Part shown: in pieces, positions 62,130-64,000 of the stretch
How the letters are laid out: each line of letters opens with the position of its first letter
Numbering within the stretch: position 1 is the first letter of the stretch
Assembly (NCBI GenBank): GCA_017562135.1
Contig: QEYB01000368.1
Span: 620,001-684,000 of the forward strand
From: Dipylidium caninum
Lineage: Eukaryota > Platyhelminthes > Cestoda > Cyclophyllidea > Dipylidiidae
Length of the DNA stretch: 64,000 nt
Direction: 5' to 3'
Notes under the pieces: generated by a model
What the model was told of the DNA's origin: nothing
Seen by the model: only the letters and a program-made list of their open reading frames with translations
The model's database searches: none
Position numbers and translations under genes: made by a program

Positions 62130-63973
62130 CTACCAAGAGGGGTCACCAAATCGCTTCATGACATTCACATGTTCATTGAGGTCAGTTTGTACCTTCGTTC
62201 TCATATAAAAAATTGGGCAATCACGACTAAATATGAAAAAAAGCAGATAATCTTTAGGTAAAGAAAGAGCTAAAAATGACTAATACCTATATGTCTAGCG
62301 TGTGTATGTGCAAATCTGCATGTTGGGCATCCTAAAGTTAAATACAAGTACCAGAATTTATAATAGAACATCAACAGTTCGGGAATGCCTAAAGGGATCA
62401 GGAAAAAGGCAAACAGGTACTCTTAAGCACAAAAGAAATGAAATTCACACAGTATTGGCGGCATACCACTACAGTAGTCAGAGATATCTATTTCCAAGGT
62501 CCTCGAAATTCAAGAAAGAGTACACATACTGACCTGGTGCAGATGACTTGTTCATGAATGCTGCCTTGGCAACGTTGGCATTCAGTCCAAAGACGGGCGT
62601 ATCGAGCCTCCAAGGTGCGAAGGCGCTCGGCCTCTTTTTGGTAAATCCTGGAGATTTGTGGTTGGCAGTGCGTACATAAAGCCTCAGCTATACATAAATT
62701 GGAACAGAGAAAAGGTATCTGTCAAAGTGTGGTACAAAATGACCTTACTCGGGTAACAAGTCGGAAAAGTAAAGTAAAGTTAAAAAGTCGGACAATAATT
62801 TTGTTAAGTAGGTAAATCTAAGTTAAGTTAAAAATTAGGGTGCACAGACTGCGAGCGAAACATACTTTCGCGATCCAGAGAAAGAAGCGATCTGCATCCG
62901 ATACATGACGCACGTTTTTGAGTAAAAGCTGATAGCTGTCCAACTTTTGAATGAATGACGGTCTTCGCAAGCGTATGTTCACCAGCTATATGGCAAAAGG
63001 AGAAATTAGGAAAAACATCACCATCCAATACCGCTAATAGGCAGCCTACTATAGACTAAAATATTAGAAAATCCAAAATTGATAAGAATAGAGGTGAAAC
63101 AGTTTGGGATTCGAGAATAGCGAGCAAACACTAACTCAGTAGAGCCGACTTAGCCCTAGTCTCGCCCAGAATGGGCTCAAAGATGCGCATAAGGGGATTT
63201 GCCAATTGGTTCTCGAGGTAGTACTTGGCATCAATTGGGATATTGTGCTGCAGCACATAGAGTGGATCCTCGGCTTTGGCGTAGGCGGCAGTGTTTTTAC
63301 CGCCAACAGCGGTGATGACGTATGGTACTCGATCGCCCAGTTGGGGCGCCGACCCAGGATCGCGCTTGCGCATCTTATTAGCCAGTTCCACATGAGCCTG
63401 CTTCCCAGCGTACTCTTCGTCGGTTTTCGTCAGCTCCTTACTTATCACCAACTGCGCAATGTCAATCCGGTTACAGAGAAGGTCGGATATTGTGCGCTGG
63501 GCGTAGTTGACAGCAGCTAAGGGGTCCCTAGTAAGCGCATGTAAACCAATGGACATGACACGCACTAAATTCTAATATTATTATAAGGATAACATGGACT
63601 AAAAACATGCGCTCCTCATTTTACTTTACTCGGCATAAGCTTTATCTATAGTTAAACTAGATAAAACTAAAAGAGGAATAGTGTATTTTATATTTCGCCT
63701 ATACAGGCCATCAATGTAAAACGCAAATTTATAACCGAAATCCATGGTCATTTCAATTCTAAAATAATATTCTAATCCAAAGAGTTCATAAAATAAATTG
63801 CTTCTAATAATTCCTAGAGTAAAATGATCAGCTTCAATAAATGTAATGTTAACTGGAATGAAAATGTAAAACAACCACCTGTCAATGAGAATACGCTCAA
63901 GACAAGCGTTCACGAGATTTGCCACGAGAGGACTGTTGTCACGTCTTACTGTTTCTATACCTTTGCAATCCAT
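62130..63973 (-). CDS. POLD1: DNA polymerase delta catalytic subunit, C-terminal part
   Basis: C-terminal region of the replicative B-family polymerase; the rest lies beyond the right edge. Exons (minus): 63973-63879 (continues outside), 63527-63136, 62985-62866, 62687-62534, 62226-62130; phases agree, about 286 residues here. Thumb region: [56 protein letters not shown], then RIFEPILGE. The cysteine modules follow: CysA (CIGC ... CTHC) and CysB (CQRC ... CTSRDC). In eukaryotic B-family polymerases CysB carries a [4Fe-4S] cluster and binds the accessory subunit. The protein ends RFGDPSW, like the short tail of other POLD1 proteins. The acceptor at 63527 was chosen because LIDR-DPLAAV is the conserved join. 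Confidence 0.95.
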
Positions 63974-64000
63974 CTTGTCGTACTTGTCTGGTTTCGTGAA

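Noticed and set aside
63528..63571. Longer POLD1 exon starting at 63571
   Set aside because: It would duplicate the NLV-type segment and meet a stop with the upstream phase. The acceptor at 63527 gives the conserved LIDR-DPLAAV join.
1..64000. Transposon proteins, tRNA/rRNA genes, CRISPR arrays, spliced-leader RNA genes
   Set aside because: Looked for and not recognised by eye; short or decayed elements could still be present and would need a search.

Overview
The window is nuclear genomic DNA of an animal, read here as a parasitic flatworm (Neodermata, possibly a tapeworm). Genes are split into many exons. Introns fall into two classes, very short (about 30-38 nt) and ordinary (hundreds of nt to 4 kb). 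The best protein matches are all to animal housekeeping and developmental genes. The species call is inference from intron sizes and gene structure. No protein search was run; names rest on recognised motifs and domain order. Exon joins were set by GT/GC-AG sites plus codon-phase bookkeeping.

Layout, left to right. 210-4194 (+): 3' part of MCM3AP/GANP. 5088-8608 (-): ARHGAP19-type RhoGAP. 8609-12188: no gene seen. 12189-20498 (+): VANGL (planar cell polarity), with 4.1-kb and 1.5-kb introns. 20499-23663: no gene seen. 23664-25559 (+): TRF-like telobox protein. 25821-34692 (-): UGGT in 20 exons, ending in an ER-retrieval REEL. 34725-35414 (-): single-exon ARV1, only 32 nt upstream of UGGT on the same strand. 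36736-42789 (+): SIN3 corepressor. 43156-46380 (-): PRMT5. 48544-49370 (+): GINS2. 52029-53180 (+): PUDP-like HAD protein with degenerate catalytic motifs. 53652 to about 58.3 kb (-): unidentified gene with several very short exons. 59244-60239 (+): PSMD8/RPN12. 62130-63973 (-): C-terminal part of POLD1, running off the window.

Several genes share themes: DNA replication and telomeres (MCM3AP, TRF-like, GINS2, POLD1), chromatin (SIN3, PRMT5), and the ER (ARV1 and UGGT). The strongest unusual signals are the ARV1-UGGT tandem, which looks like a trans-spliced operon; a PUDP-like protein that appears catalytically dead; and three exons (two in UGGT, one in PRMT5) that each carry one surplus base, probably in short homopolymers. 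The surplus bases point to assembly errors more than to gene decay. No mobile-element proteins, tRNAs, rRNAs or CRISPR arrays were recognised.
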